A stretch of DNA of 64,000 bases, taken from Rhodoferax sp. Lineage in GTDB: Bacteria > Pseudomonadota > Gammaproteobacteria > Burkholderiales > Burkholderiaceae_C. Position 1 is the first letter of the stretch, and each line of letters begins with the position of its first letter. The notes beneath the pieces are model-generated. The model was not told where the DNA came from. It worked only from the letters and a program-made list of their open reading frames with translations, and searched no databases. The stretch lies in contig JARXAM010000121.1 in assembly GCA_029865845.1 (NCBI GenBank), forward strand, positions 1-64,000. Reading direction: 5' to 3'. Shown one piece after another: positions 55,469-64,000 of this stretch. Made by a program: the position numbers and the translations under genes.

Positions 55469-56251
55469 CTATTTCTTGCTGCTGTCAGCGGCCAGCGTGG
55501 TGACGCCGCGCAGCTTGACCGCATATCCGTTGGCATGCCGCAAGTCCGCCGACTCCACGGAGCCAGGGCCCCGTGCATACCGCGCAGTGACTTGCGTCAA
55601 TGTCGTTAAAAGCCGCTGAAGTCGTGCGGCCACTTCGTCAGACGCGCCACGGCCCAACTCCAGCGCGGCACCCCCCTCCAGCCGTGCGCGCCAGTTCCCC
55701 CGCTCCGACAGCTCCAGATGCTCCAAGGGCAACTCCATGCCAGCCAGCAAGGGCGCAAGGGCGCGGTACATGGCCAATACATCGCTGCTTTGGCCTGCTG
55801 GCCCCAAGAGCTTGGGCAGTGCATCCTGGTCTACCTCGCCCACATTGGCTTCAAACACTTCGCCGTAGCTATTGAGCAGGCGCAACTCCGTATCCGCCCC
55901 CCAATACGCCACCGCGATGTGCTCTTGCAAATGCACCCGCAAGCGGTTGGGGAACTCGCGCCGTACCACGGCATGGCGCACCCACGGCACGCCCTCAAAG
56001 GCAGCGCGCACCTGGGCCAAATCGACCGAGAAAAATGTTCCTTGCAAGCGAGGTGCCACATTGGCCCTTAATGTCAGGGCGCTGTTGTGGTTGACGTCGC
56101 CCGTGATGGTGATGCCATTGATGGCAAACACAGGCATGCGCCCCAGCCAGCGGCCCCCCGCCACGACTGCAAGAACGACAAACGCCATGAACAGGAGCAC
56201 AGCGGTCCCGTTCATGAGTTTGATGTCCAGCGGTGTGGCAATGGGGTTCAC
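55469..56251 (-). CDS. ftsQ: Cell division protein FtsQ
   Basis: The 260-residue bitopic protein has a short cytoplasmic start, one membrane helix (about 15-35, [20 protein letters not shown]), a POTRA domain beginning [18 protein letters not shown], and the FtsQ beta domain ([30 protein letters not shown]). It recruits FtsB/FtsL and the division synthase. Start is GTG 56251 in a GTGA overlap with ddlB; the frame is open upstream inside ddlB. Confidence 0.94.
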   Translation of the reverse strand: MNPIATPLDIKLMNGTAVLLFMAFVVLAVVAGGRWLGRMPVFAINGITITGDVNHNSALTLRANVAPRLQGTFFSVDLAQVRAAFEGVPWVRHAVVRREFPNRLRVHLQEHIAVAYWGADTELRLLNSYGEVFEANVGEVDQDALPKLLGPAGQSSDVLAMYRALAPLLAGMELPLEHLELSERGNWRARLEGGAALELGRGASDEVAARLQRLLTTLTQVTARYARGPGSVESADLRHANGYAVKLRGVTTLAADSSKK

Positions 56252-57201
56252 GCGGCAGCCTTCCCATCCGTGGTGGTGCTTTGCAGCAGGCGCACACATA
56301 AGGCCTCGTAGCTGATGCCGGCTGCACGCGCCGACATGGGCACCAAGGAATGGCCGGTCATGCCCGGCGAGGTGTTGATCTCCAGCAGGTAAGGCGTGCG
56401 GGTGTGGGCGTCAATCATCACGTCGGCACGCGCCCAGCCACGGCAGCCCAGCACCTGGTAGGCCTTGCACACCATCGCTTGAATCGCCTCTTCTTCACCC
56501 GCAGGCAAGCCGGCAGGCACCAGGTATTGGGTGGTATCGGTGAAGTATTTGTTTTGGTAGTCGTAGTTGCCCTCGGGCGCCACGATGCGAATAACAGGCA
56601 GGGCCTCGGGGGCCGAGGTCGGCCCCCACACCGGGCAGGTGACCTCGTCACCGGCAATAAACTGTTCGCACAGCACGTGGCTGTCATGCTGCGAGGCCAG
56701 GGCATAGGCAGCATCACATTGGTCAGCCGTCATCACCTTGGTGAAGCCGATCGACGAGCCTTCGCGTGCGGGCTTAACGATCATGGGCGCACCCAGCACG
56801 GCAAACGCCGCGCGGGTTTCTGCTGCACTGTTGACCTGTTGCCATGCCGGAGTCGACAGCCCTTCAAAACGCCAGATGCGCTTGGTCATGACCTTGTCCA
56901 TGGAGATGCTGGACGCCATCACCCCCGATCCGGTATAGGGGATACCGAGCAGTTCCAACGCGCCCTGCACCGTGCCGTCTTCGCCAAAACGGCCATGCAG
57001 CGCGATGAAGCAGCGATCAAAGCCCTCCCGCTTGAGCGCATCGAGGGCGCGTTCGGAGGGGTCAAACGCGTGGGCATCCACGCCTTGCGAGCGCAGTGCG
57101 TTGAGCACGCCGGTGCCCGACATGAGCGACACCTCGCGCTCTGCCGAGGCGCCGCCCATTAGCACCGCCACTTTTCCAAGTTTTTCACCTACTGCACTCA
57201 T
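56248..57201 (-). CDS. ddlB: D-alanine--D-alanine ligase
   Basis: The 317-residue ATP-grasp ligase makes D-Ala-D-Ala for the stem peptide. Motifs are [49 protein letters not shown] and [18 protein letters not shown]. The length fits the DdlB type found in dcw clusters. It overlaps murC upstream (ATGA) and ftsQ downstream (GTGA). Confidence 0.97.
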   Translation of the reverse strand: MSAVGEKLGKVAVLMGGASAEREVSLMSGTGVLNALRSQGVDAHAFDPSERALDALKREGFDRCFIALHGRFGEDGTVQGALELLGIPYTGSGVMASSISMDKVMTKRIWRFEGLSTPAWQQVNSAAETRAAFAVLGAPMIVKPAREGSSIGFTKVMTADQCDAAYALASQHDSHVLCEQFIAGDEVTCPVWGPTSAPEALPVIRIVAPEGNYDYQNKYFTDTTQYLVPAGLPAGEEEAIQAMVCKAYQVLGCRGWARADVMIDAHTRTPYLLEINTSPGMTGHSLVPMSARAAGISYEALCVRLLQSTTTDGKAAA

Positions 57202-58634
57202 AACTCTGGTTCCTGCTGCTGGCGCAGCTCTGCATGCTTCAGGAGTTCAACGATCTGCCCTGGCACTGCGCCGATGGAGCCCGCCCCCATGCAGACCAAC
57301 ACATCGCCGTCGCGTGCGTTGTCAATGGCGACCTGGGGCATGGCGGCAATGTCGTCCACAAACAGGGGCTCCACCTTGCCTGCGATACGCAGGGCGCGGG
57401 CCAGCGAACGCCCGTCGGCGGCCACGATGGGGGCTTCGCCAGCCGCATACACCTCGGCCAAGAGCACCGCATCGGCACCGGCACCGATGACCTTCACAAA
57501 GTCTTCAAAACAATCCCGGGTGCGGGTATAGCGGTGCGGCTGAAAGGCCAACACCAAACGCCGGCCCGCAAACGCACCGCGTGCAGCCGCCAGCGTGGCG
57601 GCCATCTCGACCGGGTGGTGGCCGTAGTCGTCAATCACCGTCACCGTGCCGCCTTGCGGCAAGGCCAAGTCGCCATAGCGCTGGAAGCGGCGGCCCACGC
57701 CCTTGAATTCGGCCAGCGCTTTCACGACCGCTGCGTCGGGGATGTTCAGCTCCACTGCCACCGCAATGGCGGACAGTGCGTTGAGCACGTTGTGCAGGCC
57801 GGGCAGGTTGAGCACCACGTCTATGTCGGGCAGCACCACACCGTTGCGGCGCTGCACGGTGAAGTGCATCTGGCCATGGACGGCGCGCACATTCACGGCA
57901 CGCACTTCGGCGCCCTCGTTGAAGCCGTAGCTGGTGATCGGGCAGGTGACCTGCTCGCAAATGTCGCGCACGGCCGGATCGTCTGTGCAAAGGATTGCCG
58001 TGCCGTAAAAGGGCATGCGGTGTAAGAAATCGACAAACGCTTTCTTGAGCTTGCCAAAGTCGTGGCCGTAGGTCTCCATGTGGTCGGCGTCGATATTGGT
58101 CACCACCGCCATCACCGGCAACAGGTTCAGGAAGGACGCATCCGACTCGTCGGCCTCGACCACGATGTGCTCACCGCTTCCCAAGCGGGCATTGGCCCCC
58201 GCGCTGTTGAGGCGCCCGCCGATCACAAAGGTGGGGTCCAGACCGGCCTCGGCCAACACGCTGGCCACCAAGCTGGTGGTGGTGGTTTTGCCGTGGGTGC
58301 CCGCAATCGCAATGCCCTGCTTAAGGCGCATCAGCTCGGCCAACATCAACGCGCGGGGCACGATGGGAATCTTCATCTCCCGGGCGCGGATCACCTCGGG
58401 GTTGTCGCTCTGCACGGCGGTGGAGGTGACCACCGCATCGGCACCGCGCACGTGGTGGGCCGCGTGGCCCACATACGTGGTGATGCCCAAGCCCGCCAAA
58501 CGGCGGGTGGTGGCGTTGTCGGCCAGGTCGGAGCCCGAGATCGTATAGCCCAGGTTGCTCAGCACCTCGGCGATGCCGGACATGCCTGAGCCGCCTATGC
58601 CCACGAAGTGAATGTGTTTGACGGCGTGTTTCAT
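57198..58634 (-). CDS. murC: UDP-N-acetylmuramate--L-alanine ligase
   Basis: The 478-residue Mur ligase adds L-Ala to UDP-MurNAc. It starts [19 protein letters not shown], has the P-loop [28 protein letters not shown] and [19 protein letters not shown]. It is the biosynthetic counterpart of Mpl in this window. Both ends overlap neighbours by ATGA. Confidence 0.97.
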   Translation of the reverse strand: MKHAVKHIHFVGIGGSGMSGIAEVLSNLGYTISGSDLADNATTRRLAGLGITTYVGHAAHHVRGADAVVTSTAVQSDNPEVIRAREMKIPIVPRALMLAELMRLKQGIAIAGTHGKTTTTSLVASVLAEAGLDPTFVIGGRLNSAGANARLGSGEHIVVEADESDASFLNLLPVMAVVTNIDADHMETYGHDFGKLKKAFVDFLHRMPFYGTAILCTDDPAVRDICEQVTCPITSYGFNEGAEVRAVNVRAVHGQMHFTVQRRNGVVLPDIDVVLNLPGLHNVLNALSAIAVAVELNIPDAAVVKALAEFKGVGRRFQRYGDLALPQGGTVTVIDDYGHHPVEMAATLAAARGAFAGRRLVLAFQPHRYTRTRDCFEDFVKVIGAGADAVLLAEVYAAGEAPIVAADGRSLARALRIAGKVEPLFVDDIAAMPQVAIDNARDGDVLVCMGAGSIGAVPGQIVELLKHAELRQQQEPEL

Positions 58635-59695
58635 GGTGCCAGCGCCTCGCAGGCAGCCACCACCGCTGCGGTGGCGTGTAGTTGTTGCATTTTTTTAGCT
58701 CCCAGCGCGCGCTGCAAAAGCGCAGGCCGCTCTGTGTTCATCAGCATGTCTGCCAGCGCTTCAGGGGTCAGCGTGGCTTGCGGCATGAGCCAGCCGCCGC
58801 CCTGATCCACCAAGAAGCGGGCATTGAAGGTTTGGTGGTCATCCACCGCCGCAGGAAAGGGCACAAACACCGCAGCGGCACCCACCGCTGCCAGCTCGGT
58901 CACCGTGCTGGCACCAGAGCGGCAGATCACCAAATCCGCATCGGCGAAGGCCTGCGCGGTGTTGTCAATGAAAGGCGTTAGCGTGGCCTGCACACCAGCG
59001 GCGGCGTAGTTGGCCCGCAATTCATCGATCTGTTTCTCTCCGGCCTGGTGCGTTACCAGCGGGCGCTGGGCTTCGGGAATCAGCGCCAGGGCTTGGGGTA
59101 CCACGGTGTTGAGGGCGCGCGCACCCAAGCTGCCTCCCACGACCAACACACGGAGCGGGCCGCTGCGCCCGGCAAAGCGCTCGTGGGGCGCGGGCAGGTT
59201 CAAAAACTCCGCACGCAGCGGGTTGCCCACCCACTGTGCCTTGGGCATGGCGTTCGGGAAGGCGACAAACACGCGGTCGGCAACGCCCGCCAAAACCTTG
59301 TTGGCCAGGCCCGCCACCGAGTTCTGCTCGTGCAGCACCAAAGGCTTGCCACACAGCACGCCCATCATGCCGCCAGGGAACGTGATATAGCCGCCTAGGC
59401 CCACCACTACGTCGGGCTTGACGCGACGCACCACACGCAGGCTTTGCCAGAACGCACGCAACAGCTTGAAAGGCAAGAAGGCCAGTGTCTGTATCCCTTT
59501 GCCGCGCACGCCACCAAACGCAACCAGCTCCAAGGGAATGCTGCGGGTTGGCACGATGCGGCTTTCCATGCTGCCGGGGGCACCCAGCCAGTGCACACGC
59601 CAACCTTTGTCCCGCAGAGCTTGCGCCACAGCCAGCCCCGGAAAGATGTGTCCCCCGGTGCCGCCAGCCATGATCAACGCTGTTTTCTGTGTCAT
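58631..59695 (-). CDS. murG: Lipid II synthase MurG
   Basis: The 354-residue GT28 glycosyltransferase adds GlcNAc to lipid I at the inner face of the membrane. It has [44 protein letters not shown] and [17 protein letters not shown] with the nucleotide site. I start at [12 protein letters not shown] (ATG 59695). The frame is open for 39 codons upstream, but that DNA is the inserted segment at the ftsW junction. This is the only dcw junction between mraY and ftsQ without an overlap. Confidence 0.96.
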   Translation of the reverse strand: MTQKTALIMAGGTGGHIFPGLAVAQALRDKGWRVHWLGAPGSMESRIVPTRSIPLELVAFGGVRGKGIQTLAFLPFKLLRAFWQSLRVVRRVKPDVVVGLGGYITFPGGMMGVLCGKPLVLHEQNSVAGLANKVLAGVADRVFVAFPNAMPKAQWVGNPLRAEFLNLPAPHERFAGRSGPLRVLVVGGSLGARALNTVVPQALALIPEAQRPLVTHQAGEKQIDELRANYAAAGVQATLTPFIDNTAQAFADADLVICRSGASTVTELAAVGAAAVFVPFPAAVDDHQTFNARFLVDQGGGWLMPQATLTPEALADMLMNTERPALLQRALGAKKMQQLHATAAVVAACEALAP

Positions 59696-59808
59696 ACACG
59701 GCCTCCGTGCATGGATGTCGCTGGCGCGCCATGCAAGGCTTGCGCCTTGTGCCAATTTTGGCGAAACAGGCAACTCATACACGGCCTCCGTGCATGAGTT
59801 GCCTGTTT
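59692..59808. repeat. 22-bp direct repeats and a 45-nt hairpin at the ftsW-murG junction
   Basis: The 22-base sequence TCATACACGGCCTCCGTGCATG occurs (in two parts here: TCATACACGGC and CTCCGTGCATG) at 59692-59713 and again at 59775-59796, a period of 83 bases. The first copy includes the murG start codon and the second the ftsW stop codon. The second copy is also the centre of a long hairpin: AAACAGGCAACTCAT (59764-59778) pairs with ATGAGTTGCCTGTTT (59794-59808), and the inner ACACGG/CCGTGC extends the stem with one mismatch. Removing one period would restore an ATGA overlap. Confidence 0.9.
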
Positions 59809-61025
59809 TCATAATCTACGCGGAGGACGACGGCGATGGCTACGAGGTTGATCAGGATGGCGGAGCCGCCGTAGCTCATGAGGGGCAGGGTCAAGCCCTT
59901 GGTGGGCAATGCGCCCAGATTCACCCCCATGTTGATGAAGGCCTGAAAGCCCATCCACACGCCCACCCCTTGCGCAACCAACCCGGAAAACACGCGGTCC
60001 AAGGCAATGGCCTGGCGACCAATGTGCATGATGCGACGGGTCAGCCACAAGAACAGCCCAATGACCGCGATGACCCCCAGCAGCCCAAACTCCTCGCCGA
60101 TCACGGCCAGCAAAAAGTCGGTGTGGGCTTCGGGCAGCCAATGCAGCTTTTCCACGCTGCCACCCAGGCCGACCCCAAAAATCTCACCACGACCAAATGC
60201 GATGAGGGAGTGCGACAACTGATAGCCCTTGCCCATGGAGTATTTGTCGTTCCACGGGTCCAGGTAGGCAAAGATGCGCTCCCGCCGCCATTCGGAAAAC
60301 GCGATCATCAAGGCGAATGCAACCACCATCACAGTGGCGATCAGAAAGAACATGCGCGCGTTCACACCGCCCAAAAACAAGATGCCCATGGCAATCACCG
60401 CGATCACCAAAAAGGCCCCCATGTCGGGCTCGGCCAGCAGCAACAGGCCAATCACCGCGACGGCTGCCGCCATCGGTGCCACCGCGCGGAAGAAGTGCTC
60501 TTTCACGTCCATTTTTCGCACCATGTAGTCCGAGGCATATAGCAGCACAGCGAACTTGGCCAGTTCAGAGGGCTGAAAGTTCAATGCCCCCAGCGCGATC
60601 CATCGCTTGGCTCCGTTCACGTCACGCCCCACACCCAGCACGACCATCAGCAGCACCAACGCCACAATCAGCAGCCAGGGTGCCATACGCTCCCACATGT
60701 GCATGGGAATCTGGAACGCCAACAGAGCCATTGCAAACGCGGCCCCCATCGAAAAAGCATGGCGAACCACAAAATGGCTGTGGTTGTACGCAACGAACTT
60801 GGGGTTGTCGGGCATGGCGATGGATGCCGAATACACCATCACCAATCCCCACAACAGAAGCGCCACGGTGACCCAGACCAGCGGCTGATCGAAGCCCTTG
60901 ACCTGTGCTGGCGTCGTGGTGGCCGCAAAGGAACCGCGCCCACCCAAGCGCACAGGCAGCACACCGGCCGCGTCGGGCGCTTGGGGTGCCCACCATGCGG
61001 CGAACATGTTGCCCAAGCGCTTCAT
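59775..61025 (-). CDS. ftsW: Septal peptidoglycan glycosyltransferase FtsW
   Basis: The 416-residue SEDS protein has about ten helices and works with FtsI to build septal wall. Motifs are [34 protein letters not shown] with the catalytic-region Asp, [17 protein letters not shown] and [17 protein letters not shown] (parts shown). A 50-residue N-terminal tail precedes the first helix. It starts in an ATGA overlap with murD. Its last 11 codons lie inside the hairpin described at the murG junction. Confidence 0.96.
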   Translation of the reverse strand: MKRLGNMFAAWWAPQAPDAAGVLPVRLGGRGSFAATTTPAQVKGFDQPLVWVTVALLLWGLVMVYSASIAMPDNPKFVAYNHSHFVVRHAFSMGAAFAMALLAFQIPMHMWERMAPWLLIVALVLLMVVLGVGRDVNGAKRWIALGALNFQPSELAKFAVLLYASDYMVRKMDVKEHFFRAVAPMAAAVAVIGLLLLAEPDMGAFLVIAVIAMGILFLGGVNARMFFLIATVMVVAFALMIAFSEWRRERIFAYLDPWNDKYSMGKGYQLSHSLIAFGRGEIFGVGLGGSVEKLHWLPEAHTDFLLAVIGEEFGLLGVIAVIGLFLWLTRRIMHIGRQAIALDRVFSGLVAQGVGVWMGFQAFINMGVNLGALPTKGLTLPLMSYGGSAILINLVAIAVVLRVDYENRQLMHGGRV

Positions 61026-62905
61026 GGGGCTTGCTCCAGTTCAGTGCCGTGCGACAGGGCCAGCTCTTTGACCGCCTCGCAAAACACCTGTGCACGGTGC
61101 TCGTAGTGCTTGAACATGTCAAAGCTGGCGCAGGCCGGCGACATGAGCACCGCGTCGCCCGCATGGGCGTGCCCATGCGCTATCACTACGGCGGCGCCCA
61201 TGCTGTCTGCATCCACCATGGGAACGCCGGTGGGCACCAGGGCGGCGCGGATCAAGGGGGCGTCGCGCCCGATCAGCACCACCGTGCGGGCATAGCGCGC
61301 AACCGGTGCAGCCAAGGGTGCGAAGTCTTGGCCTTTGCCATCGCCCCCCAAAATCAGCACGATGCGGCGGTCTGCCCCCAGACCCAGTAACGCAGCCACC
61401 GTGGCGCCGACATTGGTGCCCTTGCTGTCGTCAAAGAACTCGACGCCGTGGACGATCCCAATGGGCTCGACGCGGTGCGGCTCGCCACGGTATTCGCGCA
61501 AGCCATACAAAATGGGGGCCAACGCGCAACCGGCACAGGCACACAAAGCCAGCGCGGCCAGCGCATTGCTGGCGTTGTGCCGCCCACGGATACGCAGTGC
61601 ATCTGCGGGCATCAGGCGCTGAATGTGGATGTCTTCCTCCTCATCCTTGCGGCGCTTGCGGGTTTCGTCCGACTCCAGGGCGCGCACCAGCCAGACCATG
61701 CCGTTGACCTCTTCGATGCCAAAGTCGCCGGGGCGTTTGGGCATATCGGTGCCAAAGGAGATGTAGGGGCGCTCTTGCGGTTTTTGCAGGCGCATGCGGA
61801 CCGGCTCGGGGCGCATGGCCATGACAGTCGCGTCTTCCCGGTTCAGCACCATCATGCCGCGCTGTCCAAAGATGCGGGCCTTGGCAGCGGCATAGGCGGG
61901 CATGCTGCCGTGCCAGTCGAGGTGGTCTTGCGACACATTGAGAACCACAGCCGCGCTGGGTTCAAAGCCTTCTGCGGCGTCCAACTGAAAGCTGGAGAGT
62001 TCCAACACCCACACTTCGGGCAGTGTGTCGGCGTGCAAATGCTGTGTCAGCGTGTCCAGCAGCGTGGGGCCGATGTTGCCAGCCACGGCCACCGTCTTGC
62101 CAGCATGCGCGATCAATTGCCCGGTGAGCGACGTGACGGTGGTTTTGCCATTGGTGCCGGTGATGGCCAACACCGCCGGATGGTAGCCGCGCGCGGCGCG
62201 CAGCGATGCCAGTGCCATGGCATATAAGCCCAACTCTCCACTCACAAAAATGCCTTGTGCCTTCGCAGCATCCACCACAGGCGCAATGTCCTTCGGACTC
62301 AAGCCGGGCGAGCGAACCACCGCGTGCAGGCCTTGGCCTTCCACCAGCGATGCGGCAAACGCCCCAGATACAAACCGCACCTGGGGCAGTGCGCGCTGCA
62401 GCTCTGCCAATTGGGGTGGCGTCTGCCGGGTATCGGCGACCGTGACCTGCGCAGCCCCCGTCAACACACACCAACGCGCCATTGCCAGGCCCGACACACC
62501 CAAGCCCAACACCAGCACGTGCTGACCCGCCAGCGGTGCAAAGACCTGCGCGGGGGCCGGTGCCGCGTCGGTGCCAGCCGCAGGCTCCGCATCTAGCGCG
62601 CGAGGCCCGCTGGCGACCGCATGCACAAGGTCTGCCGCCTCCGATTTTTCGGCCTGGTTTTCCGCAAAGATACGCGCCACAAACGCCGCCGCGTCCTGGG
62701 CCGCCGTGAGCGTAGTGGGCAGTGGTTTGGGGCCTGCCGTCGCAGGCGCAGCGCTCGGGGCCTGGGGCATAAGCGCTTGCGGTACGTCGCTGGCGGCCAC
62801 TTCTGGCAGCACACGGTCTGCCGAAGGGACGTGTTGCGCCCCACCGGCGGCGATGTCCGGTGTGTGCAGGGGTTCAGTGAAGGGCTGCGGCTCGGGCGTG
62901 GTCAT
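61022..62905 (-). CDS. murD: UDP-N-acetylmuramoylalanine--D-glutamate ligase with long N-terminal extension
   Basis: A 627-residue MurD, against about 440 in E. coli. The first 122 residues are rich in Ala, Pro and Glu and look disordered apart from a helical [20 protein letters not shown]. The conserved core begins at [21 protein letters not shown] and includes [16 protein letters not shown] (P-loop), [27 protein letters not shown] and [18 protein letters not shown] charged insertion ([15 protein letters not shown]) lies at about 400-415. ATG 62905 overlaps the mraY stop (ATGA), supporting the long form; other starts exist inside the extension. Confidence 0.94.
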   Translation of the reverse strand: MTTPEPQPFTEPLHTPDIAAGGAQHVPSADRVLPEVAASDVPQALMPQAPSAAPATAGPKPLPTTLTAAQDAAAFVARIFAENQAEKSEAADLVHAVASGPRALDAEPAAGTDAAPAPAQVFAPLAGQHVLVLGLGVSGLAMARWCVLTGAAQVTVADTRQTPPQLAELQRALPQVRFVSGAFAASLVEGQGLHAVVRSPGLSPKDIAPVVDAAKAQGIFVSGELGLYAMALASLRAARGYHPAVLAITGTNGKTTVTSLTGQLIAHAGKTVAVAGNIGPTLLDTLTQHLHADTLPEVWVLELSSFQLDAAEGFEPSAAVVLNVSQDHLDWHGSMPAYAAAKARIFGQRGMMVLNREDATVMAMRPEPVRMRLQKPQERPYISFGTDMPKRPGDFGIEEVNGMVWLVRALESDETRKRRKDEEEDIHIQRLMPADALRIRGRHNASNALAALALCACAGCALAPILYGLREYRGEPHRVEPIGIVHGVEFFDDSKGTNVGATVAALLGLGADRRIVLILGGDGKGQDFAPLAAPVARYARTVVLIGRDAPLIRAALVPTGVPMVDADSMGAAVVIAHGHAHAGDAVLMSPACASFDMFKHYEHRAQVFCEAVKELALSHGTELEQAP

Positions 62906-64000
62906 CGCAATTTGAGGGTAGAGAGGCCCACCAGACAGAGCAGCATGGTGATGATCCAGAAACGAACCACGACCTGGGTTTCCTTCCAGCCGGATTTCTC
63001 AAAGTGGTGGTGCAGTGGGGCCATCTTGAGCAGACGGCGGCCTTCGCCATATTTTTTTCTGGTGTACTTGAACCAGGTAACTTGCAACATGACCGACAGG
63101 GCCTCGGCCACAAAAATGCCGCCCATGATGGCCAGCACGATTTCCTGGCGCACGATAACGGCGATGGTGCCCAGTGCCCCACCCAGTGCCAACGCGCCGA
63201 CATCTCCCATGAATACTTGGGCCGGGTGGGTGTTGAACCACAAAAATGCCAGCCCCGCGCCAGCCATGGCCGAGCAAAATATCAGCAGCTCGCCGGCCCC
63301 CGGAATATGCGGAAAGAACAGGTATTTGGAAAACACCGCACTGCCCGTGACATAGGCAAACACGCCCAGTGCAGAGCCCACCATGACCACCGGCATGATG
63401 GCTAAGCCGTCCAGGCCGTCAGTGAGGTTCACCGCATTGCTGGAACCCACAATGACGAGGTAGGTCATGAGCACAAAACCCAACACGCCCAGGGGGTAGC
63501 TCACTTCTTTGATGAAGGGCAACAGCAAGCCGGCCTTAGGCGGCAGGTTCACATCAAAGCCCGAACGCACCCAGTTGTAGAACAACTCCAGCACCCGCAG
63601 GTTGGAACTCTCGGAGATACTAAACACCAGATACAGCGCGGCCAAAAGGCCGATCAGGCTTTGCCAAAAATACTTTTCCCGCGAGCGCATGCCCTCGGGG
63701 TCTTTGTGCACCACCTTGCGCCAGTCATCGACCCAGCCTATAGCGCCGAAGCCCAGCGTGACGACCAGCACGATCCAGATGAAGCGGTTGGACCAATCCG
63801 CCCACAACAAGGTGGAGGTGGCGATGCACAGCAGAATCAGCACGCCCCCCATGGTGGGTGTGCCGCTTTTGGCCAAATGGGTTTCCATGCCGTAGCCGCG
63901 AATCGGCTGTCCGATTTTCAGGGCTCGCAAACGTCGGATCACGGCGGGGCCAGCCAGCAGGCCAATCAGCAAGGCGGTGAGCGCTGCCATTACGGCGCGA
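62902..64000 (-). CDS. mraY: Phospho-N-acetylmuramoyl-pentapeptide transferase, 5' end outside the window
   Basis: At least 365 residues of the polytopic transferase that makes lipid I. It has [13 protein letters not shown], the IGWVDDWRK motif with two catalytic-region Asp, [13 protein letters not shown] and [13 protein letters not shown]. The frame continues through the edge as RAV before MAALTAL, as in other MraY proteins that have about 25 more residues. The coding start therefore lies beyond 64000. The stop overlaps murD. Confidence 0.96.
   Translation of the reverse strand, partial: RAVMAALTALLIGLLAGPAVIRRLRALKIGQPIRGYGMETHLAKSGTPTMGGVLILLCIATSTLLWADWSNRFIWIVLVVTLGFGAIGWVDDWRKVVHKDPEGMRSREKYFWQSLIGLLAALYLVFSISESSNLRVLELFYNWVRSGFDVNLPPKAGLLLPFIKEVSYPLGVLGFVLMTYLVIVGSSNAVNLTDGLDGLAIMPVVMVGSALGVFAYVTGSAVFSKYLFFPHIPGAGELLIFCSAMAGAGLAFLWFNTHPAQVFMGDVGALALGGALGTIAVIVRQEIVLAIMGGIFVAEALSVMLQVTWFKYTRKKYGEGRRLLKMAPLHHHFEKSGWKETQVVVRFWIITMLLCLVGLSTLKLR

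Overview
The window looks like a chromosomal segment of a Gram-negative betaproteobacterium, most likely Burkholderiales, family Comamonadaceae (Rhodoferax-like). The reasons are the high-GC coding, the block ffh / CcsA-like / PP0621 / pilSR / ampD / nrdAB / histone-H1-like / DUF3426 / prmA / accCB, the alanine-lysine-rich H1-like protein, and a dcw (division and cell wall) cluster ending in ftsQ-ftsA-ftsZ-lpxC. Family and genus are inferred from remembered gene order and protein style, not from a search.

Layout. (1) 1-8000 is an accessory island just 3' of a tRNA-Met gene. It holds an IS3-type transposase scrap, a complete four-gene type I Wadjet anti-plasmid system (jetABCD, 765-7512), and a Phd/ParE toxin-antitoxin locus destroyed by an internal deletion. 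At the right edge a short sequence imperfectly repeats the tRNA 3' end and the start of its terminator. (2) 8-31 kb is core genome: miaB, ffh, a CcsA-like membrane protein, pilS-pilR, ampD, nrdA-nrdB behind a promoter with two NrdR-type boxes, an H1-like protein, DUF3426, prmA, accC-accB, a TlpA-like thioredoxin, mpl, aroG-type DAHP synthase and tldD. (3) 31.3-35.1 kb carries a LuxR-type response regulator, a membrane histidine kinase and rodA in one tight minus-strand transcription unit. (4) 35.1-42.35 kb is flanked by IS scars: an IS3-type C-terminus plus an IS5-type end on the left, and a deleted IS5-family element with CTAG direct repeats on the right. It carries a DUF3616 / lipid-kinase / metallophosphoesterase unit and then TerC, DUF456, ExoD-like and UPF0114 membrane proteins. 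(5) 42.4-51.4 kb has a large lipoprotein, a small esterase, an RNase II-family enzyme, a TonB-like protein, mtgA, an acyltransferase, a CDP-diglyceride-synthase-like protein and ruvC. (6) 51.4-64 kb is the minus-strand dcw cluster mraY-murD-ftsW-murG-murC-ddlB-ftsQ-ftsA-ftsZ-lpxC, with mraY cut by the window edge.

Peptidoglycan is the recurring theme: synthesis (mraY, murD, murG, murC, ddlB, ftsW, rodA, mtgA), recycling (ampD, mpl) and division (ftsQAZ). Most dcw neighbours overlap by ATGA/GTGA. The exception is ftsW-murG, where an apparent 83-bp insertion bounded by 22-bp direct repeats breaks the overlap. MurD has an unusual N-terminal extension of about 120 residues.

The clearest defence system, Wadjet, is a known type. 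No wholly new system can be claimed from sequence alone. The least explained items are the DUF3616 / lipid-kinase / phosphoesterase unit, the two-component pair coupled to rodA, the nucleotidyltransferase-like protein beside mpl, and the ftsW/murG junction.
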